From Nocardia kruczakiae NBRC 101016 (GTDB lineage Bacteria; Actinomycetota; Actinomycetes; Mycobacteriales; Mycobacteriaceae): DNA of 32,490 bases. Below are positions 14,937 to 24,000 of the stretch, piece by piece. The first letter of the stretch is position 1. The number at the start of each line of letters is the position of its first letter. The notes under the pieces were generated by a model. That model searched no databases. It was not told the origin of the DNA and saw nothing but the letters and a program-made list of their open reading frames with translations. The position numbers were made by a program, and so were the translations under genes. The DNA is taken from NCBI RefSeq assembly GCF_001612965.1, contig NZ_BDBL01000068.1, positions 1 to 32,490 of the forward strand, in the 5' to 3' direction.

Positions 14937-16700
14937 CTACGTCAGCTTCACCCGTGCCGCGACGAAGCGGTGCAGGGCCGGTGCCAGTCGGCTGAAGTGG
15001 TACTGGAGATGGGCTTCCGGGGTGACGGGGACGATGTCGCGGTGACGTTCCACCGCGCGCACGATGCGGTCGGCGACCTTCTCCGGGCCGTAGCCGCGCC
15101 GGCGGTACAGCGCGTCGTAGCGGGCCTGCTTCGCGGCCTCGGCGTCGTCGGACAGGCCCGAGAACTTCGTTGTCGCAACGATATTCGTGTGCACGATGCC
15201 GGGGCAGATGGTGTGCACCTCGATCCCCTTGCCGGCCAGTTCGGCGCGCAGGCAGTCGGAGAACATGAAGACCGCGGATTTGCTGGTCGAATAGGCGCTG
15301 AAACCCTGCTGCGGGCTGTAGGCGGCCATGCTGGACAGGTTGACGACATGTCCGCCGAGTCCCCGCTCGGCCATGGCGGCGCCGAAGGTGCGGCAGCCGT
15401 TGATCACACCGCCGAGATTCACCCGCAACACCCGGTCGAATTCGGCGGCGGAGGTGTCGAAGAAGTCTCCGGCCTGACCGATGCCGGCGTTGTTGATCAG
15501 GATGTCGGGCACGCCGTGGGCGGCGATCACCGTGCTCGCGTGTTCGCTCATCGCCGCTTCGTCGGAGACGTCGACGGCGTAGGCGTGCGCACTGCCACCA
15601 GCCGCGGTGATCAGTTCGACGGTCTCCTTGGCGGCATCCAGGTTCAGATCCGACGCGACGACCTCGGCGCCGCGGCGAGCGAAGGCCAGCGCCGTTTCCC
15701 GGCCGATGCCGCTGCCGCCGCCGGTGATCACGACCAGCCGATCGGTGAACGGCCCGGCCTGCGCCCCGACCTCGGCGCGGCGCAGCGTGCGCGGATAGTC
15801 ACCGGTGTCGACGGCCGTGGCGAGTTCGGTGGCCGAGGTGGCCAGCAATTCCGGATGGGAGAACGGCAGCCAGTGCCCACCGGCGATCTCGCGCCGGAAC
15901 AGCCGATCGGTCCACTTCGATGTGTCGTCGTACCCGGCCGGGCGCACGGCGATATCGCGGCGGGCGATGACCAGCTGCACCGGCACCTCGGTGTGCCGCT
16001 CGCGCGGGCCGAGCATGCGCGGCAGGATATTCGCGCGGTAGATCCGCATCCCGTCGAAGAAGTCCTGGCGGAACGCCGGGCCGAGTTTGACGTTCTCCGG
16101 GGAGGTTTCGTTCATCAGCCCGATGAACCGCTTCCACACCTTCTCCGACGACAGCGGCCGCATCACCGCCTTGTTCAGCCCCGGCGTCATGAACAGGAAG
16201 GTGTAGGCCGACGACAGCAACTGAGTGGCCAGCCCCCACACCGCGCCGCGGCCCATTCGATCGCGGGTCCACTTCGCCAGGTGGTCGAGATTCGGGCCGG
16301 AGACGGAGGTGAACGAGGCCACCCGGGTGGCGGCCTGCGGCTCGCACACCGCCTCCCACACCTGGACCGAACCCCAGTCGTGGGCGAGCACGTGCACCGG
16401 CCGGTCCGGGCTCACCGCATCGGCGACCGCGTAGAAGTCGGAGGCGAAGCGGTCCAGACCGTAGTCCTCGGTGCGATCGGTGCGGGTGGAGCGGCCGTGG
16501 CCGCGGGTGTCGTAGGCGACGACGTGAAACCGCCCGGCCAGCAGGGGAATCACGCGATCCCACAGGTGATGGTCGTCGGGCCAGCCGTGCACGAGCAGCA
16601 TGGTCGGGGCGGCGGGATCGCCGTATTCGTAGACAGCGATATCGAATTCACCGTTGCGGACGAAATGTTCGGTGTCCGGGACGGGCGCGGTGTCGGTCAC
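14937..16700 (-). CDS. ephD: EphD-type alpha/beta epoxide hydrolase-SDR fusion
   Basis: The 587-residue product fuses two enzymes, as in Mycobacterium tuberculosis EphD. Residues about 15-300 form an alpha/beta hydrolase of the epoxide hydrolase type, with LLVHGWPDDHHLW (oxyanion region), the nucleophile elbow AHDWGS with Asp108, and GGHWLPFSHPE supplying the catalytic His. Residues about 320-587 form a short-chain dehydrogenase with TGGGSGIG, NNAGIG, and the catalytic Ser plus YSTSK. EphD is linked in mycobacteria to metabolism of oxygenated mycolic acids; the same role here is inference. The start is GTG 16700 with GAGGAGA just upstream. It is the last gene of a minus-strand operon, 29 bases after the reductase gene. 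Confidence 0.9.
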   Translation of the reverse strand: MTDTAPVPDTEHFVRNGEFDIAVYEYGDPAAPTMLLVHGWPDDHHLWDRVIPLLAGRFHVVAYDTRGHGRSTRTDRTEDYGLDRFASDFYAVADAVSPDRPVHVLAHDWGSVQVWEAVCEPQAATRVASFTSVSGPNLDHLAKWTRDRMGRGAVWGLATQLLSSAYTFLFMTPGLNKAVMRPLSSEKVWKRFIGLMNETSPENVKLGPAFRQDFFDGMRIYRANILPRMLGPRERHTEVPVQLVIARRDIAVRPAGYDDTSKWTDRLFRREIAGGHWLPFSHPELLATSATELATAVDTGDYPRTLRRAEVGAQAGPFTDRLVVITGGGSGIGRETALAFARRGAEVVASDLNLDAAKETVELITAAGGSAHAYAVDVSDEAAMSEHASTVIAAHGVPDILINNAGIGQAGDFFDTSAAEFDRVLRVNLGGVINGCRTFGAAMAERGLGGHVVNLSSMAAYSPQQGFSAYSTSKSAVFMFSDCLRAELAGKGIEVHTICPGIVHTNIVATTKFSGLSDDAEAAKQARYDALYRRRGYGPEKVADRIVRAVERHRDIVPVTPEAHLQYHFSRLAPALHRFVAARVKLT

Positions 16701-16729
16701 GAGAATCTCCTCGAGGAGGGGGCGGGATG

Positions 16730-17839
16730 TCAGAGGTCGAGCACCAAACGTTCACCGGCACACCGTGATACGCAGATGAGCAGTTCGCCCTCGGCGCGCT
16801 CGGCGGGGGTGAGGACGGTGTCGCGGTGGTCGGGCTGTCCGTCGAGTACCCGGACCTTGCAGGTGCGGCAGAAACCCTGCCAGCAGGAGTAGGCGATATC
16901 GGGCCGGACACGCAGCACTTCGTCGAGTACCGTGCGGTCGGCGGGAATGTCGAGCACCTCACCGGTGCGGGCGAGTTCGACGCGGAACGGCTTTCCGTCG
17001 ACCACCGGCGCGGCGGAGAAGCGCTCGGAATACAGTTCCACACCGGGCATTTCGCGCACCGCCGCGGCTATCGCCGAGGTCATCGGGACCGGTCCGCAGC
17101 AGTAGACCGAGGTGTCGACGCCAACACCGGGCAGCAGATCCGCCGCCGTCGGCACACCGCCGTCGTCGTCGGTGTGCACCGTCACCCGGCTGCCGAAGGA
17201 TTCGATCTCGGCGAGGAACGGGATGGTGTCGCGGCTGCGGCCGGTGTACACCATGGTCCAGTCCACGCCCAGCCGATGCGCCATCCGCACCATCGGCAGG
17301 ATCGGCGTGATCCCGATGCCGCCCGCGACGAAATGCACACGGGCAGCGGAGGATCCGTGTCCGGGCAGGACGAACGGGAAGGCGTTGCGCGGCCCGCGGA
17401 TCGTGAGTTCGGCGCCGGCCCCGAGCTCGTCGTGCACCTCGACCGAACCACCCAACCCGCCCGGTATCCGGCGCACCGCGACCCGATAGTGATACCGGTC
17501 GGCGGGGTCACCGCACAACGAGTACTGCCGCAACCGGCCCGAGGGCAGTTCCAGGTCCAGATGGGCGCCCGGTCGCCAGGTCGGCAGCGCGCTGCCGTCG
17601 GTGGCGCGCAGCACCAGGCTCACCACGTCGGCGTCGTGGGCCTCGATCCGCCGCTCGACCACCCGCACGCGCAAGCGGCCGCTGTCGACGGCGCCGGTCA
17701 CCGGACGCCGGTGGATCAGCGACGCCCACCGCATCCGAGCCTCGGCGACCGCGCCGATGATGCGGATCGGCCGGTCCGAACCGCGCCCGCCGTAGAGGTC
17801 GGGCGGCAGTTCGGCGGGGACGGGCCTGCGGGTCGTCAC
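16730..17839 (-). CDS. FAD/[2Fe-2S] oxidoreductase of the PDR/VanB type
   Basis: The 369-residue product carries three electron-transfer modules. These are an FAD/FMN-binding ferredoxin-reductase barrel with RQYSLCGDP (residues 104-112), a NAD-binding domain with FVAGGIGITPILPM and the terminal YCCGPVPM, and a C-terminal plant-type [2Fe-2S] domain with C319-x4-C324-x2-C327 and C356. It should pass electrons from NAD(P)H through flavin to its iron-sulfur cluster and on to an oxygenase. The start GTG 17839 overlaps the stop of the upstream diiron gene (GTGA), so translation is coupled; no separate ribosome site is visible. The tight coupling makes the diiron protein its most likely partner. An extra N-terminal region of about 50 residues is not assigned. 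Confidence 0.9.
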   Translation of the reverse strand: MTTRRPVPAELPPDLYGGRGSDRPIRIIGAVAEARMRWASLIHRRPVTGAVDSGRLRVRVVERRIEAHDADVVSLVLRATDGSALPTWRPGAHLDLELPSGRLRQYSLCGDPADRYHYRVAVRRIPGGLGGSVEVHDELGAGAELTIRGPRNAFPFVLPGHGSSAARVHFVAGGIGITPILPMVRMAHRLGVDWTMVYTGRSRDTIPFLAEIESFGSRVTVHTDDDGGVPTAADLLPGVGVDTSVYCCGPVPMTSAIAAAVREMPGVELYSERFSAAPVVDGKPFRVELARTGEVLDIPADRTVLDEVLRVRPDIAYSCWQGFCRTCKVRVLDGQPDHRDTVLTPAERAEGELLICVSRCAGERLVLDL

Positions 17840-18738
17840 GACGCGAGTGCCTGTGCCGCAGGCGATTTCGCCAGATATGCGACGGCCTGCGCGGTCGATC
17901 CGACCGAGGCAGGGGTGTATCCGGGTTTGGCCACCGACAGCGCCGACCACAGCAGCGAGGGAATGCCGGGCAGCGCCCCCCGCCACATCGCGCCGAGCGC
18001 CTTGCCCACGATGCGCGGATATCCCATGTTCGGCAGCTCCGTGTCCTGATGCACCAGGTATTTGGTGCCACGCAGCAGCAGCGCCACGAAGATCGGGAAG
18101 GTGATCGCCATCAGCGCACAGCGGCGCACGTAGCCGACCTCGAAGTAGGTGGCGACATCGTGGGCGACGAAGCGGTGTTCGACCTCCTCGGCGCCGTGCC
18201 AGCGATACAGGTCGAGCATGTTGGGCGCGGCGTCGAACCGCTCCAGATCGGCGTTGATGATCCAGTCGCCGAGGAAGGCGAAGAAGTGCTCGAGGGTGGC
18301 GATGAAGCCCAGCCGTTCGACCAGGGTCTGGAACTCCTCGCGCGGCGATTGCCCGTCGCGCGGACCCAGAGCCTTGCGGAAGATGTATTCCATCTGCCGC
18401 GCGTAGCTGTCGACGTCGACGCCGTGGGCTCGGAACACCTGCTGCAGCGAATCGTTGTGGGTTTCGGCGTGCATGGCCTCCTGCCCCATGAAGCCGATGA
18501 CCTGTTCGCGCAGCTTCTCGTCCTTGATCAGCGGCAGCGCCTCGGAGAAGGTCTGGATGAACATCCGCTCGCCCTCGGGCAGCAGCAGATTGAGCGAGTT
18601 GAACACATGCGAGGCGATGGGTTCGGCGGCCAGCCAGTGCAGCGGCGTGGCTCGCCAGTCGAACTGCACGTTGCGCGCGTGCAGCGCCACCTCACCGGGA
18701 TCGCCCACGCCACGATTGCGCATGGGAAGTAACTTCAT
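17836..18738 (-). CDS. Ferritin-like diiron protein (annotated family: metal-dependent hydrolase, PF10118-like)
   Basis: The 300-residue product belongs to a family generally labelled predicted metal-dependent hydrolase. Its acidic/histidine pattern is that of a ferritin-like diiron protein: E57, E87-x2-H90 (GQEAMHAETH), E150 (ATLEHFFAF), E185-x2-H188 (EEVEHRF), each on a predicted helix. A hydrophobic segment (ALMAITFPIFVALLL, near 208-222) suggests membrane association. With an iron-sulfur flavin reductase translationally coupled to it and EphD behind, I infer an oxygen-activating enzyme acting on a lipid rather than a hydrolase. ATG 18738 has AGGAGT upstream. It is the first gene of the operon and lies behind the palindromic operator at 18790-18809. 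Confidence 0.82.
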   Translation of the reverse strand: MKLLPMRNRGVGDPGEVALHARNVQFDWRATPLHWLAAEPIASHVFNSLNLLLPEGERMFIQTFSEALPLIKDEKLREQVIGFMGQEAMHAETHNDSLQQVFRAHGVDVDSYARQMEYIFRKALGPRDGQSPREEFQTLVERLGFIATLEHFFAFLGDWIINADLERFDAAPNMLDLYRWHGAEEVEHRFVAHDVATYFEVGYVRRCALMAITFPIFVALLLRGTKYLVHQDTELPNMGYPRIVGKALGAMWRGALPGIPSLLWSALSVAKPGYTPASVGSTAQAVAYLAKSPAAQALAS

Positions 18739-18789
18739 CGGTACTCCTGGTCGTCATCTCGGCCATCGGTTCCGGCCGCACCGGCACCG

Positions 18790-18814
18790 TTGCTACAGCA
18801 GCGTAGCAATTATC
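18790..18814 (-). promoter_or_regulatory. Palindromic operator over the promoter of the diiron-reductase-ephD operon
   Basis: A 20-base dyad, TTGCTAC-6-GTAGCAA (18790-18796 and 18803-18809), has perfect 7-base arms. On the minus strand a -10-like GATAAT (complement of 18809-18814) touches its edge, placing the transcription start inside the dyad; no good -35 is seen. The layout is that of a TetR-type repressor site. No regulator gene adjoins it, so the repressor is encoded elsewhere. Confidence 0.6.
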
Positions 18815-18866
18815 GGGCGGTAAGCGACACCCTGAGTACCACATAAATCCTGATCGCCGGAGCGGA

Positions 18867-19328
18867 TCACCGCGGAGTTCTCGGCCAGGTATAGGTGTGG
18901 CCGTCGGCATCCACGGTGGTGACCTTGGTGAAGACATTGCCCGGTCGGGCGACGTCCGTCAGCGTGAGATGCACCTTTTTGGTGACGTACTTACCGGCGG
19001 CGCAGTTGGGCTCGCATGTGTTGTCCCGCTCGATCCCGTCGCCCTGCGCCTGATCCGGCCCCCAGCTCTGCCACACGATCTGTTCCACCTGGGCGCCCAG
19101 ATCGGCGCAGGCGAGGATCATGTTCTCCGGCCGGACCGCCGGCTTACTGAAGGAACAGTCGATTACTTCCGGGGCCGTGCTGGTGGTGGTCGCCTTCGGC
19201 GCGACCGGGTCGGCCGGGCGGGCGTTGCCGGAGTCGGACGAGCCGCAGCCGGCCAGTATCAGCAGAGCGGCCGCCGCGGCCGCGCCGAACAGCGGACGGC
19301 CACCGCGCCGAATCGTGTCACCGTTCAT
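18867..19328 (-). CDS. Putative lipoprotein
   Basis: The 153-residue product has a lipoprotein signal peptide: basic start (MNGDTIRRGGRP), hydrophobic core (LFGAAAAAALLIL), and lipobox LAGC with the lipidated Cys at residue 28. A Ser/Thr/Pro-rich linker (VAPKATTTSTAPEV) follows, then a small domain with four cysteines (in DCSF, LACAD, NTCEPNCAAG) that could form disulfides outside the membrane. The domain is not recognised. ATG 19328 has a GGGGA run upstream. It is transcribed toward the diiron operon but is separated from it by the operator region. Confidence 0.8.
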   Translation of the reverse strand: MNGDTIRRGGRPLFGAAAAAALLILAGCGSSDSGNARPADPVAPKATTTSTAPEVIDCSFSKPAVRPENMILACADLGAQVEQIVWQSWGPDQAQGDGIERDNTCEPNCAAGKYVTKKVHLTLTDVARPGNVFTKVTTVDADGHTYTWPRTPR

Positions 19329-19562
19329 GTCAGTCCCCAGATCTCGTCGAACTCCACCCGCCGCCCGTGGGCGTGTCCCACAAACCTAGTGGATCGATTC
19401 GGCGGGCGGGCGCGCACAACACCGGCGCAGACGCGCAATCCACGCGCGGCGCCGCCCCGCCCGCTTCGGGCGGGCTGTCCACCACCTGCCGATGCCGCGG
19501 CGGGGCCGCACGCCGCCATTTCCGCCTCCGCGTCACAGTGGCGATTCCGGCGACCGTTCCTC

Positions 19563-19596
19563 CCGGCGGCGACTCGCCGGCGCGAGTCGCCGCCGG
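19563..19596 (-). terminator. Very stable GC-rich hairpin after the HxlR gene
   Basis: Perfect 15-base arms (19563-19577 and 19582-19596) flank a CGGC loop, starting 8 bases past the stop of the minus-strand HxlR gene. There is no T-run, as is common in actinobacterial hairpin terminators. A second, shorter hairpin (CCCGCCCG 19456-19463 with CGGGCGGG 19467-19474) lies further downstream in the same gap. The rest of 19329-19562 holds no gene I can support. Confidence 0.6.
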
Positions 19597-19604
19597 CTCC
19601 CGGA

Positions 19605-19922
19605 CTACTCGCCTACCGCCGCGTCCGGATCGAGGTTGTCCGCCGCCCATGCCCACAGGTGTTCCAGCGCGCCGCCGAGTTCATTTCCGGCCGTGGTCAA
19701 TTCGTAGGCCTTGTCGGCGCGTTTGACGATCACGCCGGCGCCTTGCAGGGTCTGCAGACGCACCGACAGCATGCTCGAGGAGCAGTTGTCCATGCGCCGG
19801 CGCAGTTCGAGGAAACCGAGCGGTCCCGGCGCCAGTTCCCAGACGATGCGCAGCATCCAGCGCTGGCCCAGCAATTCCATCGCCGCCCGCGGGCCGCCCT
19901 CGCGCTCTCTTGCACTTCTCAT
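19605..19922 (-). CDS. HxlR-family winged-helix regulator
   Basis: The 105-residue product is a single HxlR domain. It has AAMELLGQRWMLRIVWELA (the characteristic helix with LGxRW), then GPLGFLELRRRM, the recognition helix with SSMLSVRLQTLQGAGVI, and the wing VKRADKAYELTTAGNEL. The N-terminal Cys used for redox or aldehyde sensing in some HxlR proteins is absent; Cys47 precedes the recognition helix. ATG 19922 is the first good start. It is divergent from the SDR gene with 51 bases between starts, and the dyad at 19915-19954 suggests control of both genes. Confidence 0.88.
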   Translation of the reverse strand: MRSAREREGGPRAAMELLGQRWMLRIVWELAPGPLGFLELRRRMDNCSSSMLSVRLQTLQGAGVIVKRADKAYELTTAGNELGGALEHLWAWAADNLDPDAAVGE

Positions 19923-19954
19923 TTCGAACCACCATAGTGATTCTGAAATAGAAG
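19915..19954. promoter_or_regulatory. Candidate HxlR operator between divergent genes
   Basis: CTTCTCATTTC (19915-19925) mirrors GAAATAGAAG (19945-19954), ten paired positions with one extra base in the left arm. It overlaps the start of the HxlR gene and lies about 20 bases before the SDR start, so binding would affect both. Confidence 0.45.
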
Positions 19955-19973
19955 CAACGAGTGGGAGTATCGG

Positions 19974-20726
19974 GTGGATTCACAACGCATCGTGTTGATC
20001 ACCGGCGCCTCCCGCGGTATCGGGGCGCAGACCGCCCGGGTTCTCGCGGGGCGCGGCGATCATGTCGTCCTGAACTACCGCGAGAAGCGCAGGCGGGCAA
20101 GCGATCTCGCCGATGCGATCGCAGCCGACGGCGGCGTGGCGACGCCGGTGGGCGCCGATCTGTCCGATCCCGAGGCGGCCGAGGCCATGATCGAGGAGAT
20201 CCGCACCCGGTTCGGGCGGCTGGACGTGCTGATCCTCAACGCCTCCGGCGGGCTGGAACACGGTGCGGCGCCCGACTACGCCATGACGATCAACCGGGAC
20301 GCCCAGGTGCGGCTGGTCCGCCTGGCCCTGCCACTGCTGGCCCCGGGATCACGCATCGTGTTCGTCACCAGCCACCAGGCGCACTTCCACGGCCGCAAAC
20401 CCACGCCGCCCGACTACGAGCCCATCGCACTGAGCAAGCGGGCGGGTGAGGATGCGCTGCGCGCGATGATCGGCGAATTCGATTCGCGCGGTATCGGTTT
20501 CACGGTCGTGTCGGGCGATATGATCGAGGGCACCATCATCGTGCGCCTGCTCGAACGCCGCGATCCGGACGCGGTGGCGGCGCGGACCGAGCACGGCGCG
20601 CTGCCGACGATCGACGAGTTCGCAACCGCGATCGCCGACGCCACCACGGCCGCCACCGAGCCCGGCCATACCGTCTATGTCGGCGGAGCCGACTACCTGG
20701 CCACCGCGCCCGATCCGGCTATCTGA
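19974..20726 (+). CDS. SDR-family oxidoreductase with atypical active site
   Basis: The 250-residue product is a short-chain dehydrogenase fold with the cofactor motif TGASRGIG (residues 10-17) and a VLNYREKRRR segment after the second strand, favouring NADPH. The usual NNAG is replaced by LNASGG. The catalytic region reads VTSHQAHF and later DYEPIALSK, where the lysine follows the tyrosine by seven positions rather than four, so the standard Tyr-x3-Lys pair is not present. Activity and substrate are unknown. The start is GTG 19974 with GGGAG at 19963-19967. It is divergent from HxlR, which probably regulates it. Confidence 0.85.
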   Translation: MDSQRIVLITGASRGIGAQTARVLAGRGDHVVLNYREKRRRASDLADAIAADGGVATPVGADLSDPEAAEAMIEEIRTRFGRLDVLILNASGGLEHGAAPDYAMTINRDAQVRLVRLALPLLAPGSRIVFVTSHQAHFHGRKPTPPDYEPIALSKRAGEDALRAMIGEFDSRGIGFTVVSGDMIEGTIIVRLLERRDPDAVAARTEHGALPTIDEFATAIADATTAATEPGHTVYVGGADYLATAPDPAI

Positions 20727-20744
20727 TCCCCGACGGCCGGCACG

Positions 20745-20939
20745 TCACCCGTTGGCGTGGTCGAACCACTGGTACGGGATCGACCAATCCCATTCGGCCT
20801 CGGCCGGTTCGGCGTCGCGGCAGTCGTCCACGTGGCATTCGTTCAGGTAGACCGGAACCATCGCGCCGAATCCCGCACCCAGTGCGGACAATCCGTCCAC
20901 CACACAGCGCCACAGAGCGGACTTCTCGAGTCGGTGCAC
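20745..20939 (-). CDS. Small 64-residue protein of unknown function
   Basis: GTG 20939 is preceded by a near-consensus ribosome site, AAGGAGG, about 8 bases upstream, one of the best in the window. The product has a weakly hydrophobic middle (VVDGLSALGAGFGAMVPVYL), a Cys pair (ECHVDDC) and an acidic, Trp-rich end (WDWSIPYQWFDHANG). I do not recognise the family. It converges with the SDR gene, 18 bases apart. It is transcribed in the same direction as the carboxylic acid reductase gene, whose stop lies about 130 bases upstream of its start, so co-transcription is possible. Confidence 0.6.
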   Translation of the reverse strand: MHRLEKSALWRCVVDGLSALGAGFGAMVPVYLNECHVDDCRDAEPAEAEWDWSIPYQWFDHANG

Positions 20940-21072
20940 CGGAATCGACCTCCTTGTCGCACTCGGCGAGCGCTCGGGGCGACGCGGTCACCCTCGGCGC
21001 CTTCGCCGACCAACGCTGTGGGGCAAAACGGTACGCCCGGCAGGCCCCGGCCGTGTCCGGTTTCGGCAATCT

Positions 21073-24000
21073 TCACAACAGACCCGCGGCGGTCAGATCC
21101 CGGACGTATTTGCCGATCAATTCCCGGCTCAGGTGCGGGATGTCGCCGTCCGGGCCGGTCCCCGCCGCGCGCACCGCGGCCCGGAACCGCTCGGCCGGCA
21201 GCGCCGATCCCGCAACGGCCGGGGCCGGGCGGCGGAACGCGTGCAGCAGCGGCAGCACCGAATGCCGCCGCTGCCGTTCGGGCAGGGCGCGCAGTGCGGT
21301 CTCGAACCGCGCCAGCCAGTCGGCGTAGTCGGCGATGCGGGTGATGCGGTGACCGTCGTCGACCAGCCAGTCGACGAAGGTGTCCAGGCCGATGCCGTCG
21401 TCGTGCGGGTTGAGCACATCGAAGGTCTCGAATCCACTGTCGGCACCGGGGCCGAGTGCGGTGATCGCGGCGGCGGTGAAGTCCGCGGGCAGGCCGTCGT
21501 AGTGAGCGCGGGCGCGGCCCCCATCGGGGGCGGGGCGGTAGAAGGATTCCGGCGCGAGACCGGTGGCGAGCACGCTGAGCAGCAACCGCGTGAACATATC
21601 GGGCAGATTGAACTGCCCCGCGAAGTCGCTGTGCGCGAGGATCATGTCCGACCGGAAGACCGCGACCGGCAGTCCGCACAGGTCGTGCGCCTCGCGCAGC
21701 AGCACCTCACCGGCCCATTTGCTGTTGCCGTACCCGTTGGCGTAGCCGGCGTCGATGACCCGCTCGGGGCTGACCTCGCGAATATCGCCGTCTTCGGTGA
21801 AGTGGTCGACCTGGGAGGCCACCGCGACGGTGGACAGATAGGTCACCGGTTTGCGGCGTGCGGTGATCGCCAGGCGGACGACCTCGGCCGTACCGACCAC
21901 ATTCGGCCCGAACAACTGGTCGTAGGGCAGGACGTGATTGACCAGCGCCGCCGGGTGCACCACCAGGTCGACGGTTTCGGTGAGTTCGCGCCACCGGTCC
22001 TCGTCCAGCCCGAAATTCGGTTCGGCGATATCGCCCGGCAGGACGGTCAGCCGCCGTTGCGCGAGCTCCCGATACCGTTGCAGCAGAGCGGGATCCCCGC
22101 TGTCGAACGCCTGGTCCAGGCGCGCCCGCGCGGCTTCGGCGTCGCGGCCGCGGATCACACAGATCAGCGTGCCGTCGCAGGCGTCGAGCCGGTCCAGCCA
22201 TTCCAGGCACAGGAACCGGCCGAGGTAGCCGTTGGCCCCGGTCAGCAGCACCGTGCGCGGCGGGGTCGATGCGGGCGGCAGAGACTTTGCGGCGGTGAGG
22301 GTTTCGTGGTCGATGAACGCGTCGAGGGTCAGATCCGCGGCCCGCACGCGGGTGCCGGGTCCGTGCACGGTGGCGAGCGTGGGGCGGCGGGCGCCCTGGT
22401 TCCGTTCGCCGTCGATGTATTCGGCCAAGCGCCGCAACGTCTTCGCGGGGTGGACAATGGTGCCCACCGGCACCTCCACGCCGAACAACTCGGTCAGCAG
22501 ATTCGACAGCGACAGCGCCGACAGCGAATCGCCACCGAGGTCGGTGAAATGCGCCTCCGGCCGGATATCGGTACTCGCGCAGCCCAGCAGGGCCCGCGCG
22601 GCCCGGCCGACCGTCTCCAGCACGGGACGGTCCGCGGCGCCGTGGCGCAGTGCGGCCAGCTCGTCGGCCTGCTCCCGCGACAGTTCGGCGTAGAGCTGCT
22701 CCAGGCGCTCGCCGTAGCGCTGCTTCAGCTTGGGCCGCAACAACTTTCCGATGCCCGACAGCAGGCCGTTGTCCTGGGTGAACGGTTCGGTCTCGAGCAG
22801 GAAGTCGCGCGGAATCTCGTAACTGTTCAGCCCGGCCTCCTTCGCCAGCTCCTGTAGCGATTCGGCCAGTGCCGCACGGGGATCGGAGAGTGTCAGCGCC
22901 TCCTCGGACGGCACGATCACCGCGAGCAGATAGGCGCGTTCGCTGCTGCCGTAGACGAAGATCTGGCGGATCAACGCACTGGTGGAGAACACCGATTCCA
23001 GCTTCGCCACGGTGACGAACTCACCCTGCGACAGCTTGAGCACGTTGTTGCGGCGATCGACGTAGACCAGATGGTCGGGGCCGAGTTCGGCGACCACGTC
23101 ACCGGTGCGGTAGAAGCCGTCCGCGTCGAACATCTCCGCGGTGATCTCGGGGCGCTTGAAGTAGCCCGGGAACATGGTGGTGGTCTTGAGCAGCAGTTCC
23201 CCACGCGGATGTGGCTGGTCGGTGCCGAAGTAGCCGAGTTCGGGAACGTCGACCAGCTTGTAGTCCAGGACCGGTGGGCGCCGGACCTTGTTGTCGACGA
23301 TGACGCTGCCGCCGGCCTCGGTGGAACCGTATCCGTCGTGCAGGCCGATGCCGAGGACGGATTCCATGAAGGCGCGCATCTCCGGCGCCAGCGGCGCACT
23401 GGCACACATCGCGCCGAGGAAGCGGCCACCGAGAAGTCGTTCGCGCAGTTCGGTTTTCACCTCGTCCTCGACGATGCCGCGCTCACCGCCGGCCGCGATC
23501 CGGGCCTCCACCTCACCCTGGTGGTACTGCAGCAGCATCTCGCAGACGCGCGGCACGAAGACCAGTTCGGTGGGCCGGGTCAGCTCCAGATCCTCGAACA
23601 GCGTCGACATATCGCTGCGCGCGGTGAAGTAGGCGGTGCCGCCACGGGCGAGCGTGCCGCCCAGTTGCAGCCGCCCGGCCACATGGCTGAGCGGCAGGTA
23701 GTTGAGGGTGATCGCGGGCACCGGCGCTTTCGCGGTGTACAGCCACATGGCGGCGGCCAGGCGGTCGGTGTACATGGCGCCCTTGGGCGTTCCGGTGCTG
23801 CCGGAGGTGTAGACGAGCAGCGACAACGGGTCCTCGCCGGGCGCGCTTTCGAGCGGCACGGCCGGTAGGGCGAGCCCGCGCTCGACGAGGTTGTGCAGAA
23901 ATTCGAGCGTGATCTCGCGACCGGATTCGGCCAGCCGGGCGCGCGCCGCCGCGACCGCCGCGCGTTCGTCATCGTCGTCGGCACTGTCGAAGACGACCAG

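Noticed and set aside
16707..16718. Perfect palindrome CTCCTCGAGGAG as an operator
   Set aside because: It includes the ribosome site of ephD and lies within an operon; the symmetry is best explained by that site next to a CTCCTC run.
14895..16892. 665-codon plus-strand open frame opposite ephD
   Set aside because: It is the antisense shadow of ephD and the reductase; composition is Gly/Arg/Val/His-rich and lacks domains, as expected in GC-rich DNA.
21133..22857. 574-codon plus-strand open frame opposite car
   Set aside because: Antisense shadow of the reductase domain of car; no recognisable motifs.
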